A DNA stretch of 64,000 nt from Fibrella rubiginis (GCF_017353185.1 NZ_JAFMYV010000011.1:124001-188000), one strand, 5' to 3'. Shown: positions 1 through 9,169, counted from the first letter of the stretch. The notes: a model not told the origin generated them from the sequence alone. Translations and numbers: made by a program.

Positions 1-237
1 GGCAAACTGCACCGAAACAGCATCATGCGCCAGTTTACCACTACGCAGGTATCGGATCGCGAAGATCATAGACGTGAGCATGAGCGTGATCATGGCAAAC
101 CAAAGCGGCACGTGGAAATACACGTTGCGGATGCTCTCGTTCAGAATGGGTTGGCGGGGCGTGGGTCCCAGCAATCCCCAGAAAACAGTATACGTCAGAA
201 TCAGGACCGCCAGGGCCTTCCACCAGTGTTTTTTCAT
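1..237 (-). CDS. ccmC: Cytochrome c biogenesis protein CcmC/CcsA family, N-terminal part (cut by window edge)
   Basis: The first 79 codons of a gene that runs out of the window at base 1. The product starts MKKHWWKALAVLILTYTVFW, a membrane anchor at about residues 7-24, and then has the YFHVPLWFAM segment (His42), which matches the first conserved histidine region of CcmC-type haem-handling proteins. A second membrane segment follows at about residues 43-62. In the family the protein presents haem with CcmB/CcmA in the inner membrane for cytochrome c maturation. ccmB lies 94 bases upstream on the same strand, which supports the call. The ATG at 235-237 is the only sensible start. No stop is visible because the gene is truncated by the window. 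Confidence 0.8.
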   Translation of the reverse strand, partial: MKKHWWKALAVLILTYTVFWGLLGPTPRQPILNESIRNVYFHVPLWFAMITLMLTSMIFAIRYLRSGKLAHDAVSVQFA

Positions 238-326
238 TGTTTGTCTGTTTGAGTATTTGTCTGTTTTTAGGAAGTTCTATTGTGGTTGCAACAACCAAAC
301 CGACGAACGCACAAACAGACAAACAA
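237..326. repeat. Intergenic inverted repeat between ccmB and ccmC
   Basis: Arms of 15 bases (237-251 and 312-326, TTGTTTGTCTGTTTG and its complement) are perfect and enclose about 60 bases that contain a second TTTGTCTGTTT copy. The outer arm ends 6 bases behind the ccmB stop, and the inner arm touches the ccmC start codon. Probable 3'-end structure; member of the hairpin set described in the findings. Confidence 0.6.
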
Positions 327-331
327 CATCT

Positions 332-1006
332 TTAGCTCTTCCAAATGAACGGAAATAGCAGTACGGAAAGTGCCAGAACGATGGCGTCGATGGCTAAAAT
401 AGACAACAATTCGTCGCGGCTGGCCGAGCGTTCCAACCCGTCCATTGCGTTCTTCGAAACACGCAGTAGCAGCAGCAGCAGGGGCAAAATGACCGGAAAA
501 CTCAGGATAGCCATGAGTGTGGCCGAGTTTTCGGCTTTGGCCGCGATGCCCGCCACCAGCGTGAGTGAAGCCGCGAACCCTACCGCCCCCAGCAACAGGC
601 CACCCAGATACAGTTGCCAGTCCTGCGCCAGGTTACCCAGCACAAACGCATACACGGCAAACCCCAGCAGCGATAGCACCAGCATCAGCCCGATGTTATA
701 TATGATTTTGGCAATGATAATCTGCTGCGGACTGGCCAGCGTATAGTAGTAGAGTTGTCGCCCGGCCCGTTCCTGCACGAAGGTTTTGGCAATGGCATTA
801 ATGGCCGAAAATAGCTGGATGATCCAGAACAGGGTATTCCAGACAATGGGCAGCAGTTGACCGCGACGGGCGTTGAAGCTCAGGTAACAGACAAAAACGG
901 CCCCCACTATATACAGAAGCATGCCATTGAGCGCATACCGCTGCCGCCATTCCAGCCGAAACTCCTTCGCTACTAACGTCCCGATCTGGCTGAGTGATTG
1001 TTGCAT
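332..1006 (-). CDS. ccmB: Haem exporter subunit CcmB
   Basis: A 224-residue polytopic membrane protein with about six hydrophobic segments. The N-terminal stretch (LVAKEFRLEWRQRYALNG) and the segment FVQERAGRQLYYY with following LASPQQIIIAK are typical of CcmB, the permease subunit of the ABC complex that exports or flips haem for cytochrome c assembly. Length matches the family (about 220). ATG at 1004-1006 gives MQQSLSQIG; a longer TTG-initiated reading exists but adds only three residues. ccmC follows downstream on the same strand, while the ATPase subunit ccmA is not seen in the window. Confidence 0.85.
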   Translation of the reverse strand: MQQSLSQIGTLVAKEFRLEWRQRYALNGMLLYIVGAVFVCYLSFNARRGQLLPIVWNTLFWIIQLFSAINAIAKTFVQERAGRQLYYYTLASPQQIIIAKIIYNIGLMLVLSLLGFAVYAFVLGNLAQDWQLYLGGLLLGAVGFAASLTLVAGIAAKAENSATLMAILSFPVILPLLLLLLRVSKNAMDGLERSASRDELLSILAIDAIVLALSVLLFPFIWKS

Positions 1007-1012
1007 ATGGGG

Positions 1013-1020
1013 CAAAAATA
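1013..1020 (-). promoter_or_regulatory. Candidate Bacteroidota -7 box upstream of ccmB
   Basis: TATTTTTG on the minus strand fits the TAnnTTTG -7 consensus of Bacteroidota sigma factor. It lies only 6 bases before the ATG, which would give a nearly leaderless transcript; no convincing -33 TTG was found. Weak. Confidence 0.2.
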
Positions 1021-1074
1021 CTGTTTAGAGTGGCGTCGGCGTCACCCCCGCGAAGCCACTCCGACATTCAAACA

Positions 1075-1569
1075 CTAAAACAGCGCCAATTGCCCCTCCG
1101 GCGACCTCCTCCGTGATCCTTCGTGTTCCAGCAGCCACTGCTTGCGCCACAGCCCCCCGGCGTAGCCTGTCAGGCTGCCGTTCGAGCCAATGATGCGGTG
1201 GCAGGGAATCACGATAGCCAGTGGGTTGCGGCCATTGGCGGCGGCCACAGCACGAATAGCCTTTTCATCGCCAAGCTGGCGCGAGAGTTCGAGGTAGGAG
1301 AATGTTTTGCCAAAGGGCACCGTCAGCAGGGCGGTCCATACCCGCCGCTGAAACTCGGTGCCGATGGGGTTAATGGCAAAATCGAAGGTATGGCGTTCGC
1401 CGTTGAAATAGGCGGTGAGCTGTTCGTGGGCAGCCTGCAACGGAGCAGGCAAACCAACCGGCAAAGGCAGGTCGGGCATGGGATCATCCAGGCAACTGAT
1501 CGCCAGCACACCCGACTTGTCGCCCGTAATGCGGATAGTACCGAGGGGTGAGGTAAGATACGAAACCAT
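1075..1569 (-). CDS. ogt: Methylated-DNA--protein-cysteine S-methyltransferase
   Basis: A 164-residue protein that repairs O6-alkylguanine by moving the alkyl group onto its own cysteine. The active site IVIPCHRII (Cys123) and the following SNGSLTGYAGGLWRK segment are textbook MGMT features. The DNA-binding helix-turn-helix part is visible at EFQRRVWTALLTVPFGKT. It has the single-domain Ogt layout with no Ada N-terminal domain. ATG at 1567-1569. It stands alone between ccmB and a receiver protein on the same strand; no operon partner is evident. The symbol ogt is used for the general family rather than a proven orthologue. Confidence 0.92.
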   Translation of the reverse strand: MVSYLTSPLGTIRITGDKSGVLAISCLDDPMPDLPLPVGLPAPLQAAHEQLTAYFNGERHTFDFAINPIGTEFQRRVWTALLTVPFGKTFSYLELSRQLGDEKAIRAVAAANGRNPLAIVIPCHRIIGSNGSLTGYAGGLWRKQWLLEHEGSRRRSPEGQLALF

Positions 1570-1630
1570 AGAACAAGTGGTTGGGCCGGGCCAAAACGGG
1601 TCGCTTCAGCCCAGCAACGTATTCCACAAG

Positions 1631-2038
1631 TTAGGTAAAATATTGCCGCAATACATCATCGAGCATGGCTTTGGTAAGTGGTTTGTTGCGGTAGCCGGTT
1701 ACCTCATTAAACTGCCCGGCGCGTTGGGCATCAGCGGGGTTGAGCGAGGTTGTCAGCATCATCACCACTACATGGCTCTTCAGATTATCGGCCAGTTTAT
1801 GGTACTCTTCGAGAAACTCAAATCCATTCATACCGGGCATATTGATGTCCAGCAGAATCACTTCGGGGCGAATATAATCGGGTGACTGGGTATCGGACAG
1901 GTATGCCAAGGCGTCTACTCCGTTTTCGGCCACACGCACGGCATCGCAATGGCCCCATTCGTCAATTACTAATTGGTGGATATAATTGTCATCCGGGTCG
2001 TCATCGACCAACATAATACACTTAATCTGCTTTTTCAT
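1631..2038 (-). CDS. Stand-alone receiver-domain response regulator
   Basis: A 135-residue CheY-like protein with no output domain. The acidic pocket is LVDDDP (Asp12-Asp14), the phospho-acceptor is Asp64 in VILLDINMPGMNG, and the conserved lysine is Lys119 in YRNKPLT. Such single-domain regulators are common in Cytophagales, where they pair with hybrid kinases encoded elsewhere and act through protein contact. The DPDDNYIHQLV start is typical of this subgroup. No histidine kinase is adjacent, so the partner is unknown. Confidence 0.88.
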   Translation of the reverse strand: MKKQIKCIMLVDDDPDDNYIHQLVIDEWGHCDAVRVAENGVDALAYLSDTQSPDYIRPEVILLDINMPGMNGFEFLEEYHKLADNLKSHVVVMMLTTSLNPADAQRAGQFNEVTGYRNKPLTKAMLDDVLRQYFT

Positions 2039-2080
2039 GATCTCATACGTTGACTGAAACTAGCCCCACTCACTGCCAGA

Positions 2081-4222
2081 TTACCTCATTCTCGGGGGAT
2101 TTTCATCTAATAAACCAGACACAGGCAAATAGTCCCGCAAAAATCTATCCATTGCGCCATAAACCAGTAACCAGTTCTTATGTAACAGAAAGCCATGTAC
2201 CTCGTCGGGCAGTATCAGTACGTCGGTCGGCACGTGCTGGCTGCGTAGCTTTTGCACCAAATCGACGGTTTCGGCGAAGGCAACATTCCGGTCATCGTCG
2301 CCGTGAATAAACAGGCAGGGCGACCGCCACGCGCTCAGGTCGGCGTTGGGCGACGAAGCCAGTGCTTCTTTACTTTCAGCCTCGCCAATACCCCAGTCGC
2401 CCCCCGGCGAAAACATATTGCCCCGCCACGACCAGTCGTGCACCCCGTGCAGGTCAATGCCACAGGCAAACAGATCGGAGTTCCGGGCCAGGCCCAGCGC
2501 CGTCAGGTAACCACCATACGACCCACCCCAAAGGCCCAGACGTTTGGGATCTACAGCCGCGTGGTTTTGCAGAAAGCTGGCTCCGGCCAGCACGTCCTGG
2601 TATTCCGATGCCCCGCGTGGACCCTGTTTTTCGGCCCGCCGAAACGCCCTGCCGTAGCCAATGCCCGCCCGGTAGTTGACCGCCAGCACCACATAGCCCC
2701 GTTGCGCCAGGTATTGATTCAAGGCGTAGGCATTGGCATAATAGGCACCCCGATAATGCCAGCCCAGGAGCATTTGCCGCATGGGACCACCATGAAAAAA
2801 CAACAGCGCAGGATGTCGTTTGGGCGTTACAGCCGTAACCGGCGGCAAAAACAACTGCCCATGCACCACCAGCCCATCGGCGGCAGCAAAGGTAACGGCC
2901 TGCGGTTCGGTGAGGGCAGCTTTTGGAAATGAAGCGGGCCATTTTGCCGGGAACAGCGCCGTAACCTTGTCACTGGTCAAAGTCCGGTAAGCAAGGCCCG
3001 TGGGCTCATTCCAGGAGGCGGTACGGTACACCAGTGTTTGCCCCGCCAACACCGGATCGGTATCAATGCCTTTACCCGACGTAAGTTGCTCACGCCGAGC
3101 CGTTTCAATATCCACCCGCCATAGGTGCCGCCGGTCTGAGTCGGACTCGTTGCTGGCATAATAGAGGTATTGACCGTCGGCAGGCACAAACGTTTCTTCT
3201 ACCTCGAAGGCGCCGGGCATGAGGTCGACGGGTTCATTTGGGCGGGCAGGATCGGCGCTGAAAACATGCATCCACCCAGTATGTTCCGAGAAAAATAGCA
3301 GCCGATTTTTGCGAGTCCAGCGTAGCGGCGCGGCGGGGTAATACTGGGCAAAGCCACCATCGTCGGTGGGCGAGTGCCAGATCTCGCGCCCTACTCCAGT
3401 TTGAACGTCGGCCACCCAGATTGCGAAGGGCTGTCCGCCCTGAATATTCTCCAGTTCACCATGCCGTCCACCCGGTACCCGCTCAAACGCCACCTGCTTT
3501 CCATCTGGCGACCATACCGGAAACTGATCCCGATCTACACCCGCCGCCATCCAGCTTATCTGTTGATTGCCAAGTGAATAGATGCCGATCAAATTGTGGT
3601 AACCCCGATACGATGTAAACAGAATACGCTGCCCGTCGGGCGAAAAGGAATAATCGGACTGACTGCCCCCCGCCGCAAATAGCCTCGTCGGCTCCCGGCG
3701 GGCTTTGGCATTTGCAAGGCCGCCAAGCGTAGCCAGATACAGTTGCCCACCATGGCCAAATAGTAACCGCCCGCCCTCCGGCGACCATACAGGGCGACTT
3801 CCCACCCCTACCCGAATGGGTTGAGTCAGCCCATCGGTCGACAATACATAGATGGCCTGCTCGGCGGGGGCGGCACTACTGGTTGGGTTGGGACTAAGGC
3901 CCTCTTTGTTTTTACCCCCACCCCGTACGTAGGCCAGCCAACGTCCGTCGGGCGAAAGCGTCAGGTCACCTATGTCCTGCCCATCGTCGGTGCGTTGCCT
4001 GGTTAGCTGACGAGGCTTGGGGTTGGGGAACGTGGCCGTCCAGACGTTACGTACGCCTTTTTCCGTTACCAGCCACGCCACCCAGCTACCCGCCCCTGTC
4101 AGATTCGACGAGTACGGTGCCGACAGTACATTATCAATGGTGAATGGCTGTGGCTGCTTACGTTGCGTTTGTGCCAGGCCGGGTAAGCACAGCACCCAGA
4201 GGCAGAAAACTCGGATGTGCAT
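2081..4222 (-). CDS. Secreted S9 family prolyl-oligopeptidase-like serine peptidase
   Basis: A 713-residue exported peptidase. It begins with a signal peptide (MHIRVFCLWVLCLPGLAQ), followed by a TolB/WD40-type beta-propeller with repeated SPDG motifs to about residue 440, and then an alpha/beta-hydrolase catalytic domain. The triad is Ser568 in GGSYGG, about Asp644 in HGDDDRNV and His676 in LPDEVHGF. This is the acylaminoacyl-peptidase / dipeptidyl-peptidase IV-like branch, which removes short N-terminal peptides in the periplasm or outside the cell. The start at 4222 was chosen for the signal peptide; an open frame continues 30 codons further up but makes a poor leader. Exact specificity cannot be told. 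Confidence 0.88.
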   Translation of the reverse strand: MHIRVFCLWVLCLPGLAQTQRKQPQPFTIDNVLSAPYSSNLTGAGSWVAWLVTEKGVRNVWTATFPNPKPRQLTRQRTDDGQDIGDLTLSPDGRWLAYVRGGGKNKEGLSPNPTSSAAPAEQAIYVLSTDGLTQPIRVGVGSRPVWSPEGGRLLFGHGGQLYLATLGGLANAKARREPTRLFAAGGSQSDYSFSPDGQRILFTSYRGYHNLIGIYSLGNQQISWMAAGVDRDQFPVWSPDGKQVAFERVPGGRHGELENIQGGQPFAIWVADVQTGVGREIWHSPTDDGGFAQYYPAAPLRWTRKNRLLFFSEHTGWMHVFSADPARPNEPVDLMPGAFEVEETFVPADGQYLYYASNESDSDRRHLWRVDIETARREQLTSGKGIDTDPVLAGQTLVYRTASWNEPTGLAYRTLTSDKVTALFPAKWPASFPKAALTEPQAVTFAAADGLVVHGQLFLPPVTAVTPKRHPALLFFHGGPMRQMLLGWHYRGAYYANAYALNQYLAQRGYVVLAVNYRAGIGYGRAFRRAEKQGPRGASEYQDVLAGASFLQNHAAVDPKRLGLWGGSYGGYLTALGLARNSDLFACGIDLHGVHDWSWRGNMFSPGGDWGIGEAESKEALASSPNADLSAWRSPCLFIHGDDDRNVAFAETVDLVQKLRSQHVPTDVLILPDEVHGFLLHKNWLLVYGAMDRFLRDYLPVSGLLDENPPRMR

Positions 4223-4332
4223 TGGTGCAATAGGTTTAGTGTACGGCAATAGATTACAGCCACAAGGTGCATAAAAAAGCCAGAAACAACTGTTTCCGGC
4301 TCTGTTGACCATTGTGTTTTCCGTACACCCTG

Positions 4333-4827
4333 TTAAGTGGACTCTTGCTGAGCAGCCACCTGTAACGGATTATAAGGCAAATCGTTGACCACCCACGTGT
4401 CCGCAATGCTATCGTGCAGACCCCGTCCCGATGAGCTGAACAAGACCACCCACGAGTCGAAGGGAATGAACCGGCATAGAAACCGGCCAATGGCCTGCCC
4501 CAGCGAAATCGGGCCACCGTCGTCATTGATGACCCGCGTTTTGGTAATCATTTTGCCAACGGTCTTTCCCAGTTTCCATTCCAGGATGATGTAATAGGCC
4601 GGAAACACCAGTACACCCGCCAGTACGGTGAGACCGCTTATCTGCTCACTGCCGGAAAACAGCCGCCCAACATAGGAGAACATGCCGCCAAGAGTAAGGG
4701 TCACGAAAATGGCAACGATGCGGTCAATAAAATTATTGACAAACCGGCTGGCTTTAGAGGCCGGTTCGTACTGATACTCAACCAGCTCATCGGCTCGGAG
4801 CAGGTTGTCTTGCGACTGTTGAAGCAT
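4333..4827 (-). CDS. RDD family membrane protein (copy 1)
   Basis: A 164-residue membrane protein with an RDD-like fold. The charged segment SKASRFVNNFIDRIVA near residues 23-38 carries the Arg and Asp of the first helix, and the motif WKLGKTVGKMITKTRVI after the second membrane segment is the RDD hallmark (GxTxGKxxxG-like). Three hydrophobic stretches. Function of RDD proteins is mostly unknown; some are Na+/H+ or Na+/Li+ antiporters. A paralogue lies 93 bases away on the same strand with the same order of motifs (WVVN near the C-terminus in both), so the pair arose by tandem duplication. ATG at 4825-4827. Confidence 0.8.
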   Translation of the reverse strand: MLQQSQDNLLRADELVEYQYEPASKASRFVNNFIDRIVAIFVTLTLGGMFSYVGRLFSGSEQISGLTVLAGVLVFPAYYIILEWKLGKTVGKMITKTRVINDDGGPISLGQAIGRFLCRFIPFDSWVVLFSSSGRGLHDSIADTWVVNDLPYNPLQVAAQQEST

Positions 4828-4919
4828 AAAAAATGGTTTAGGTAAGTGAGGCAATATACGTAAGTATTTTACTCACAAGCACCCTAAACCAATTTTCGCA
4901 ATACGTATAAATAAACAGC

Positions 4920-5420
4920 TTAATCAGCAGTATGGCTAGTACTGTCGATCAGACTGTCCTTACCCTGAAATACTGATGGGGTGATTTTGTTGACCACCCA
5001 CGTACCCGACACTTTATCGTGCAAACCACGGGGTCTTTCACGACTGATGTACGTAAGGGCATCGAATGGGATGAGGCGGGCAAACGACCGGCCTAGCGCC
5101 TGCCAGAACGAGATGGGTTGCCCTTGCTCGTTGATAACTAACGTGCCCGTAATCATTTTACCGGGCGTTTGGCCCAGCAGCCATTCAAATAAGGTGGTGT
5201 AGAACACGAAACTACCATAGACAATGACGTTGAGAAGGGTGTCGTTCTCGGTCACCTCAATAAACATAGCCCAGATAAACACCAGTACGAACAGGCTAAA
5301 AAGCCAAATAACAAAGTCGAGCAGGTAAGTAGCCAGCCTTTTGCCACGTGAGGCAGGGATGTGTTCAATTTCAATTAACTCACTAGGATCAAGCAGATTG
5401 CGCGTAGATGATATTTCCAT
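4920..5420 (-). CDS. RDD family membrane protein (copy 2)
   Basis: A 166-residue paralogue of the gene at 4333-4827. The shared landmarks are ASRGKRLATYLLDFVIW near the N-terminus, EWLLGQTPGKMITGTLVI in the middle, FARLIPFDAL, and GLHDKVSGTWVVNK near the end. Three membrane segments are apparent. The start at 5420 (MEISSTRNLL) is preferred; a longer reading adds nine residues with no support. The two copies differ clearly in their tails, so the duplication is not recent. Function unknown beyond the family. Confidence 0.78.
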   Translation of the reverse strand: MEISSTRNLLDPSELIEIEHIPASRGKRLATYLLDFVIWLFSLFVLVFIWAMFIEVTENDTLLNVIVYGSFVFYTTLFEWLLGQTPGKMITGTLVINEQGQPISFWQALGRSFARLIPFDALTYISRERPRGLHDKVSGTWVVNKITPSVFQGKDSLIDSTSHTAD

Positions 5421-5459
5421 AGACCAGCATATAAATGGTTTGCCCAAACATACACAAAA

Positions 5460-5559
5460 GGGAGTCTACCCTATAATGGCTAAGGGCCACAGTTGGCTGA
5501 CGCAAGCGTGTTGTTGCGTCAGCCAACTGTGGCCCTTAGCCATTATAGGGTAGACTCCC
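5460..5559. repeat. Perfect 46-bp inverted repeat behind the sugar dehydrogenase gene
   Basis: Arms 5460-5505 and 5514-5559 are exact reverse complements (46 of 46) around an 8-base loop GCGTGTTG. The arm ends one base from the TAG stop of the dehydrogenase gene at 5561. There is no T-tract, so it is not a standard intrinsic terminator, yet the position suggests a transcript 3'-end structure. Confidence 0.95.
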
Positions 5560-5560
5560 T

Positions 5561-6769
5561 CTATTTCACCAGTTTCAAAATCTTGCCCTCGGCATGGTCG
5601 CAGAGGTAAACTTCGCCAGCGCGATCTTCACCAAATGACGAAATCGTGCCCGCCCGGTCGATGAGTACCTGATTAGTGGCCTTGTTTTGACCTGTCGGCG
5701 TAAGCGCCCATACTTTGCCGCTCACATAATCAGCAAAAATATATTTATTGGTCAGCTCCGGCAAGGCTTTTCCTTCGTAGACAACACCGCCTGTAACTGA
5801 CAGATCACCATTGGCATGGCTGTACTCGTGAATAGGGTTGATAAGGGGATCGCCTGATTTTTCATCGCCCTTGTAGGGATCCATCGCCTCCCGAATGCGC
5901 CAGCCGTAATTGCCGCCTTTGGTAACCACATCGACCTCTTCAATTTTGTTCTGGCCCACGTCACCTACCCAAAGCTGCCCTTTCTTGTCGAAACTAAACC
6001 GCCAGGGGTTGCGCAGGCCATAGGCATATATCTCCTCGCGGAAGCCGTCTTTATTACCTACGTAGGGGTTATCCTTGGGAATACCATAATTGCCCTTGTC
6101 GGTGCCATTTACGTCGATCCGCAGCATTTTACCCAGCAGTGAAGCACGGTTCTGCGCGTTGTTTTGCGGGTCACCGCCGCTGCCGCCGTCGCCGGTGCTG
6201 ATATAAAGGAATCCATCTGGCCCAAACATGGTGCCTCCCCCATTGTGGTTGGCGTAAGGCTGCCGGAACGTAAACAAAATTGTCTCCGTAGCGGGGTCAA
6301 CCTGCGTAGCGCTGGCCGATGATGCCTTAAACCGGCTGATCACCGTTTCGCGTGGGTGCCCATTGCCTTCGCGGGTGTAGTTAACGTAGAAAAAGCCGTT
6401 TTGCTTGAAGTTCGGGTGAAAGGCCAGTCCCAGCAAACCCATCTCGCCACCATACGCCACCTGCTTTTTGATGTCAAGATACGTGGTTGCGGTAGCTGCG
6501 TTGGTCGTCTGGTTAACCAGTTTGATACGGCCCGGTTGTTCTAACACAAACATGCGGTTGGTACCATCGGGCGCGTACGTGTAAAGTACAGGCGCATCGA
6601 ATTTGAGGCTTGGATGGGCATCGACCACCCGAACGGGGGCCGGTGCCACAACAGCCGATGTGACCTTGTGGGGCGCCTCCTCTTTTGCACAGGCCCACGA
6701 CAACAACAGCGAAAAGCCGGAGGTTGCCGCCAGGGAATAGAGCAGGGTAAAAACAGTCTTATATAACAT
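5561..6769 (-). CDS. PQQ-dependent sugar dehydrogenase (glucose/sorbosone dehydrogenase family), lipoprotein
   Basis: A 402-residue exported protein. The leader ends LLLSWACAKEE, a plausible lipobox with the lipidated Cys, so it is probably membrane-anchored on the periplasmic side. The body is the six-bladed propeller of the Asd/GSDH family: GGEMGLLGLAFHPNF, NHNGGGTMFGPDGFLYISTG, GDGGSGGDPQN, GLRNPWRFSFD and WVGDVGQNKIEEV. Family members oxidise aldose or aldonic sugars with PQQ and pass electrons to the respiratory chain. ATG at 6767-6769 gives the leader; upstream in-frame codons do not make a signal. The gene is followed by a perfect 46-bp hairpin. Confidence 0.88.
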   Translation of the reverse strand: MLYKTVFTLLYSLAATSGFSLLLSWACAKEEAPHKVTSAVVAPAPVRVVDAHPSLKFDAPVLYTYAPDGTNRMFVLEQPGRIKLVNQTTNAATATTYLDIKKQVAYGGEMGLLGLAFHPNFKQNGFFYVNYTREGNGHPRETVISRFKASSASATQVDPATETILFTFRQPYANHNGGGTMFGPDGFLYISTGDGGSGGDPQNNAQNRASLLGKMLRIDVNGTDKGNYGIPKDNPYVGNKDGFREEIYAYGLRNPWRFSFDKKGQLWVGDVGQNKIEEVDVVTKGGNYGWRIREAMDPYKGDEKSGDPLINPIHEYSHANGDLSVTGGVVYEGKALPELTNKYIFADYVSGKVWALTPTGQNKATNQVLIDRAGTISSFGEDRAGEVYLCDHAEGKILKLVK

Positions 6770-6958
6770 GGTTGTATGAAGTAGTTGGACACTTAAGATT
6801 GGCAAAAGCCGCGCCAACCCCATTCGCCGAACTATTTGGTACTCCTTTTGTTCGGAAATTACCCGGCATAAGGTACTTTGCTTACCTACACCCAATTACG
6901 TACGCTTTAGACGCTGTTGGCAGAACACCCCAGTTTGGGGAACGCATCACTCACACAC

Positions 6959-7774
6959 ATGGCCACCCCGCTCATTCAGTTCCTCGACCAGCTAGCCGCC
7001 CAACGGGGTCAGTACCAATATCGCCTTCCTTCGCGTCCCGACGCCGGGCAGTTTATCGACCAGCTGATGCGGTTGCTGTTCCCTGTTACGCAGGACTGTC
7101 AGTCGGCCGCGGCCAATGTGGGAGAAACCTACCAGCGGCTCAATAGCCAGCTTCTGTGCTTGCTGCGTCCGCTGCAACCTAACCTCGACACGCTGCCCGA
7201 AGCCGTTGCGCTCCGCTTTTTCGACGCCCTGCCCGGTATCCACGCCGACCTCCTGCTCGATGCCCGCGCCATTGCTGAAAATGACCCCGCCGCCATCAGT
7301 CTGGAAGAAGTGATTGCCGTATATCCAGGTTTCTACGCCATTGCCGTTTATCGCATTGCCCATGTGCTCCTGCAGGCCGACGTACCCCTGCTGCCCCGGA
7401 TGCTGACCGAATATGCCCACGGCCAAACGGGGATTGACATTCATCCCGGCGCACAGATTGGCCCCTCTTTTTTCATCGACCACGGCACAGGCGTCGTCAT
7501 CGGCGAGACCACCATCATTGGCGAAAATGTGCGTGTTTATCAGGGGGTTACACTGGGGGCTACCCACGTGGCGAAGACCCTGGCCCAGAAAAAACGACAC
7601 CCAACCATCGAAGACAATGTGATCATCTACGCCAACGCTACCATTCTGGGCGGGCACACGGTGGTAGGTCACGACTCGGTCATTGGCGGCAACGTGTGGC
7701 TTACCGAAAGTGTAGAACCGTATTCGCTGGTGTATCACCAGAGCAAAATTGAGGTACGGTCTATCCTGCAATGA
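6959..7774 (+). CDS. cysE: Serine O-acetyltransferase
   Basis: A 271-residue enzyme that acetylates L-serine with acetyl-CoA, the first step of cysteine synthesis. The C-terminal half is a left-handed beta-helix built of hexapeptide repeats, including HPGAQIGPSFFIDHGTGVV, IGETTIIGENVRVYQGVTLGA and NATILGGHTVVGHDSVIGG. The His pair in the active site region (FIDHGTGV) is present. The N-terminal helical domain is longer than in short EpsC forms. The ATG at 6959 was chosen over an upstream TTG. No cysK partner is adjacent; the gene is divergent from the sugar dehydrogenase. Confidence 0.9.
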   Translation: MATPLIQFLDQLAAQRGQYQYRLPSRPDAGQFIDQLMRLLFPVTQDCQSAAANVGETYQRLNSQLLCLLRPLQPNLDTLPEAVALRFFDALPGIHADLLLDARAIAENDPAAISLEEVIAVYPGFYAIAVYRIAHVLLQADVPLLPRMLTEYAHGQTGIDIHPGAQIGPSFFIDHGTGVVIGETTIIGENVRVYQGVTLGATHVAKTLAQKKRHPTIEDNVIIYANATILGGHTVVGHDSVIGGNVWLTESVEPYSLVYHQSKIEVRSILQ

Positions 7775-7971
7775 TCAGGGCCTTTCTACGGCATATGTGA
7801 TTGATTGGCTTAAATTCGCCGGGCGTTCTGCTTACTCAGCATAACTAGCTGAGTATTTATGTCGATGTGCTGGGCGCTAATTAGCTTGATGGTCGCTAAC
7901 TTGGAGGTAGCGAAGATGATGGATTAATAAGGTAGCATTCAGTTATCAGCGGTCCGTCACTCGCATCTCCC

Positions 7972-9078
7972 ATGGATGCTCGATACCCACAGCCCACTGC
8001 CCGCTACTTCACTATTGATTTGCTGCGGTTTAAAGCCGCTCTTGCTGTCCTCCTTTTCCACTACACATTTCGGGGATTTGCCGCCGACAATCTCAGCCCT
8101 GTACCGTATCCGGGCCTGTCTGGCTATACTCAATATGGGTATCTGGGCGTTGAGCTATTTTTCATCATCAGCGGCTATGTTGTCCTGCTATCGGCTTACA
8201 AAAAAACGGTCAGGGAGTTCATTCTCTCACGGGCCATCAGGCTCTATCCTGCGTTTTGGGTGGCCTGCACAGCCGCCTTTATCGCAACGTATTGTCTTGG
8301 CCCTGGTAGAGGCAGCAAACATTGGTCAGCGTTGATGGATGTGTCGCTGTGGCAATACCTGTGTAACATGACGATGGTGCACAAGTTGATGGGTGTACGT
8401 GATCTGGACGGTGTCTACTGGACACTCACCTACGAAATTCAGTTTTATTTCCTGATTGCTACACTGCTGCTGGTCAACTGGTTACGCCACCTGCCCCTGC
8501 TGATGGCCGGCTGGTTGATCTACACGGCGGTAGCACCGTTTTTCGCTTATCGTAACCCACTCACCATACTGCTGTTTCCGGCCTACAGCCCCCTGTTTAT
8601 AGCGGGCATGTGTTTTTTCCTGTTGCATGATCACCTCGCCGTTCGGTGGCAGCTTTACCTGCTGCTGCTGGCGTCTTGGGGGCTATCTCTGCGCAACGGA
8701 CTCAGCTACGCTCAACTTCAGGCCGACTATTACAAAACGCCTTTTTCAGCGGTCGTGGTTGTGGGGCTGATCAGTTCGTTCTACGTTGTGTTCTGGTGCA
8801 TCAGCACTGCGCGCATCAGGATGAAAGAACGGCAGTGGCTATATTGGGCGGGCGCTCTGACGTACCCCCTCTACCTGATTCACCACAACATCGGCTATGT
8901 TATTTATCAGCGTCTTGGCCCTTTTCTAAATAACTATGTACTCCTGGTGGGCATCACACTGCTAATGCTGGCGGCGGCTTACGGGCTGCATGTATATATA
9001 GAACAGCCTTTAAGCCAGGCGCTGAAACGAAGATTCAGCCCGCACAAGCGCAGGTATTCATCTGTTGAACAATTATGA
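7972..9078 (+). CDS. Acyltransferase 3 family (OafA-like) membrane O-acyltransferase
   Basis: A 368-residue integral membrane protein with about ten hydrophobic segments. The family signature sits at the N-terminus: DLLRFKAALAVLLFHYTFRG (conserved Arg and His) followed by GYLGVELFFIISGYVVL. Family members move acetyl or other acyl groups onto sugars of exopolysaccharides, lipopolysaccharide or peptidoglycan. The YPLYLIHHNIGY segment near residue 295-307 is also typical. Its TGA stop overlaps the ATG of the truncated dtd copy (ATGA), so it borders the dtd/ATPase rearrangement and may have arrived with it. The substrate cannot be told. Confidence 0.85.
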   Translation: MDARYPQPTARYFTIDLLRFKAALAVLLFHYTFRGFAADNLSPVPYPGLSGYTQYGYLGVELFFIISGYVVLLSAYKKTVREFILSRAIRLYPAFWVACTAAFIATYCLGPGRGSKHWSALMDVSLWQYLCNMTMVHKLMGVRDLDGVYWTLTYEIQFYFLIATLLLVNWLRHLPLLMAGWLIYTAVAPFFAYRNPLTILLFPAYSPLFIAGMCFFLLHDHLAVRWQLYLLLLASWGLSLRNGLSYAQLQADYYKTPFSAVVVVGLISSFYVVFWCISTARIRMKERQWLYWAGALTYPLYLIHHNIGYVIYQRLGPFLNNYVLLVGITLLMLAAAYGLHVYIEQPLSQALKRRFSPHKRRYSSVEQL

Positions 9079-9169
9079 TTGCCGTTATTCAACGCGTTAG
9101 GGAAGCCACAGTCCGCATCGACGGACAGGTGAAGAGGCAGATTCAGACTGGGTTTCTGGTGCTGCTGGG
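9075..9169 (+). repeat. Direct repeat of dtd 5' end, left copy
   Basis: A 95-base segment matching 10479-10573 at 91 of 95 positions. The similarity begins exactly at the start codon in both copies. Together the copies flank the ATPase gene, like an insertion that regenerated the beginning of its target gene. Confidence 0.93.

Noticed and set aside
5460..5559. Insertion sequence or MITE
   Set aside because: The 46-bp palindrome has no target duplication, no transposase, and no second copy in the window.
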